Origin: an uncultured Sinobacteraceae bacterium
GTDB taxonomy: Bacteria; Pseudomonadota; Gammaproteobacteria; Nevskiales; Nevskiaceae
Length of the DNA: 64,000 nucleotides
Direction: 5' to 3'
Assembly (NCBI GenBank): GCA_903822975.1
Contig: CAIJRD010000010.1
Location: 1-64,000, forward strand
How positions within the stretch are numbered: the stretch's first letter is position 1; each line of letters starts with the position of its first letter. The notes under the pieces are model-generated. The model searched no databases, was not told the origin of the DNA, and saw nothing but the letters and a program-made list of their open reading frames with translations. Below are positions 63,312 to 64,000 of this stretch, one piece after another. Made by a program: the position numbers and the translations under genes.

Positions 63312-64000
63312 CAGGGTTTCGTGTAGGTGAAGGGCGATTCGATCGCCTTGAACGGATCGTAAGGCAGATCGTTGGCGCAGCGCACGGTGCCCCAGACTTC
63401 GCCGATGGTCGCGTCCGCGACCAAGGCATCGATCATCGCCTGGTGGCTGTTTTCGCGGCGCCGCGCGATGCGGTAGAGCGCATCGATCCGCTGTGCCAGT
63501 GCCTGAGCATCGCGCCCGGCCTTGCGCTGCTTGAAGCGCTCGATGTGCGCGGTCATGCGGGTTGGATCGAAACGGAAGCGCTTCGGCAGCGTGGACGTCT
63601 TCGGCATGTATTTGTTGACGCCGACGACGATGCGCTGCTGAGTTTCCAGTTCCTTGTGATGACGATAGTTGTAGTCGTCCATCAGGCTTTCGATGGTGCC
63701 GTCTTCGATCGCCTTGATCAGACCGATGGCTTCGATCTTGGCCAACATCGCCAGTGCCTCGGCTTCGACCTGGTTGGTCAGGCTCTCGACGTAATAGCTG
63801 CCGCCCAGAGGATCTGCCGTGCGCGCCGCACCGATCTCGTTGGCGAGAATCTGCTGCGTGCGCGTGGCCAGCTCGCGCGCTTCTTCGGTTGGAATGCAGA
63901 TCGGTTCGTCGTAAGTGCAGGTTTCCACCGACTGCACGCCGCCGAGCAGGGCCGCGAGGGTTTGCACGGCGGCGCGCGACAGATTGTTCAAGGGCTGCTG
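63311..64000 (-). CDS. Acyl-CoA mutase large subunit, substrate-binding part (5' end outside window)
   Basis: C-terminal 229 residues; the start lies beyond the window. Family marks: NNLSRAAVQTLAALLGGVQS, PTEEARELATRTQQILANE, DPLGGSYYVESLT. It ends without a B12 domain, which is encoded by the next gene. Specificity residues lie partly outside the window, so methylmalonyl-, isobutyryl-, ethylmalonyl- or hydroxyacyl-CoA are all possible. A methylmalonyl-CoA role would fit propionyl-CoA release from branched side chains. Confidence 0.85.
   Translation of the reverse strand, partial: QQPLNNLSRAAVQTLAALLGGVQSVETCTYDEPICIPTEEARELATRTQQILANEIGAARTADPLGGSYYVESLTNQVEAEALAMLAKIEAIGLIKAIEDGTIESLMDDYNYRHHKELETQQRIVVGVNKYMPKTSTLPKRFRFDPTRMTAHIERFKQRKAGRDAQALAQRIDALYRIARRRENSHQAMIDALVADATIGEVWGTVRCANDLPYDPFKAIESPFTYTKP

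Noticed and set aside
1..64000. CRISPR arrays, insertion sequences, phage genes, tRNA or rRNA genes
   Set aside because: No spaced direct repeats, transposase-like proteins or RNA gene sequences were recognised on either strand.

Overview
The window is GC-rich with densely packed operons. Gene content (TonB/ExbD system, TonB receptors, FadL, OmpA-family proteins, many acyl-CoA enzymes) points to a Gram-negative proteobacterium, most likely an environmental gammaproteobacterium that degrades or transforms hydrophobic isoprenoid or steroid-like compounds. The taxon is an inference. No rRNA, tRNA, CRISPR array or insertion sequence was seen.

Layout. (i) 1-1.8 kb: end of an ExbD gene and a secreted TPR protein, the tail of a TonB-energising cluster. 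(ii) 2.3-27.9 kb: a large acyl-CoA catabolic region. It holds an acyl-CoA dehydrogenase and an enoyl-CoA hydratase. A seven-gene operon follows: HMG-CoA-synthase-like/DUF35 fusion, thiolase, E1alpha, E1beta, separate lipoyl protein, separate E2 and a fused double acyl-CoA dehydrogenase. Next come a phytoene-desaturase-like oxidase with a kinase-like protein and NorE/NorF-like membrane proteins, a MaoC hydratase, several SDRs, an esterase, a patatin, a WS/DGAT acyltransferase and an acyl-CoA synthetase. Most promoters here carry one palindrome, consensus GGTAYGCTAGCRTACC, which also precedes the Rieske oxygenase at 48.4 kb. (iii) 28.4-37.5 kb: TonB receptor, small secreted protein, OmpA-family protein, TetR regulator, membrane proteins of unknown family and a second NorE/NorF-like pair. 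(iv) 38.1-54.4 kb: FadL-type porin, SnoaL-like protein, two paralogous TetR regulators, two tandem pairs of AveC-like membrane proteins, NorD (VWA) and NorQ (MoxR AAA+), smaller membrane proteins related to the AveC group, and a Rieske oxygenase with a Rieske ferredoxin. A second operator, consensus AACCGTCYGGACGGTT, lies just downstream of four sigma70-like promoters here. (v) 54.6-61.4 kb: amine-oxidase-like flavoprotein, then a second TonB receptor/OmpA/small secreted protein set and another small membrane protein. (vi) 61.5-64 kb, minus strand: split B12-dependent acyl-CoA mutase, MeaB chaperone and another Rieske protein.

Working model (inference). Lipophilic substrates enter by the TonB receptors and FadL. 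They are oxidised by the Rieske system and desaturases, activated by the FadD-like ligase, and shortened by beta-oxidation, a 2-oxoacid dehydrogenase complex and a B12 mutase. The most unusual element is the set of AveC-like proteins (types A, B and C, sharing an acidic-x3-Asn/Asp motif in a membrane helix) near the full accessory set of nitric oxide reductase (NorE, F, Q, D) without NorB or NorC. This may be an uncharacterised membrane enzyme complex.
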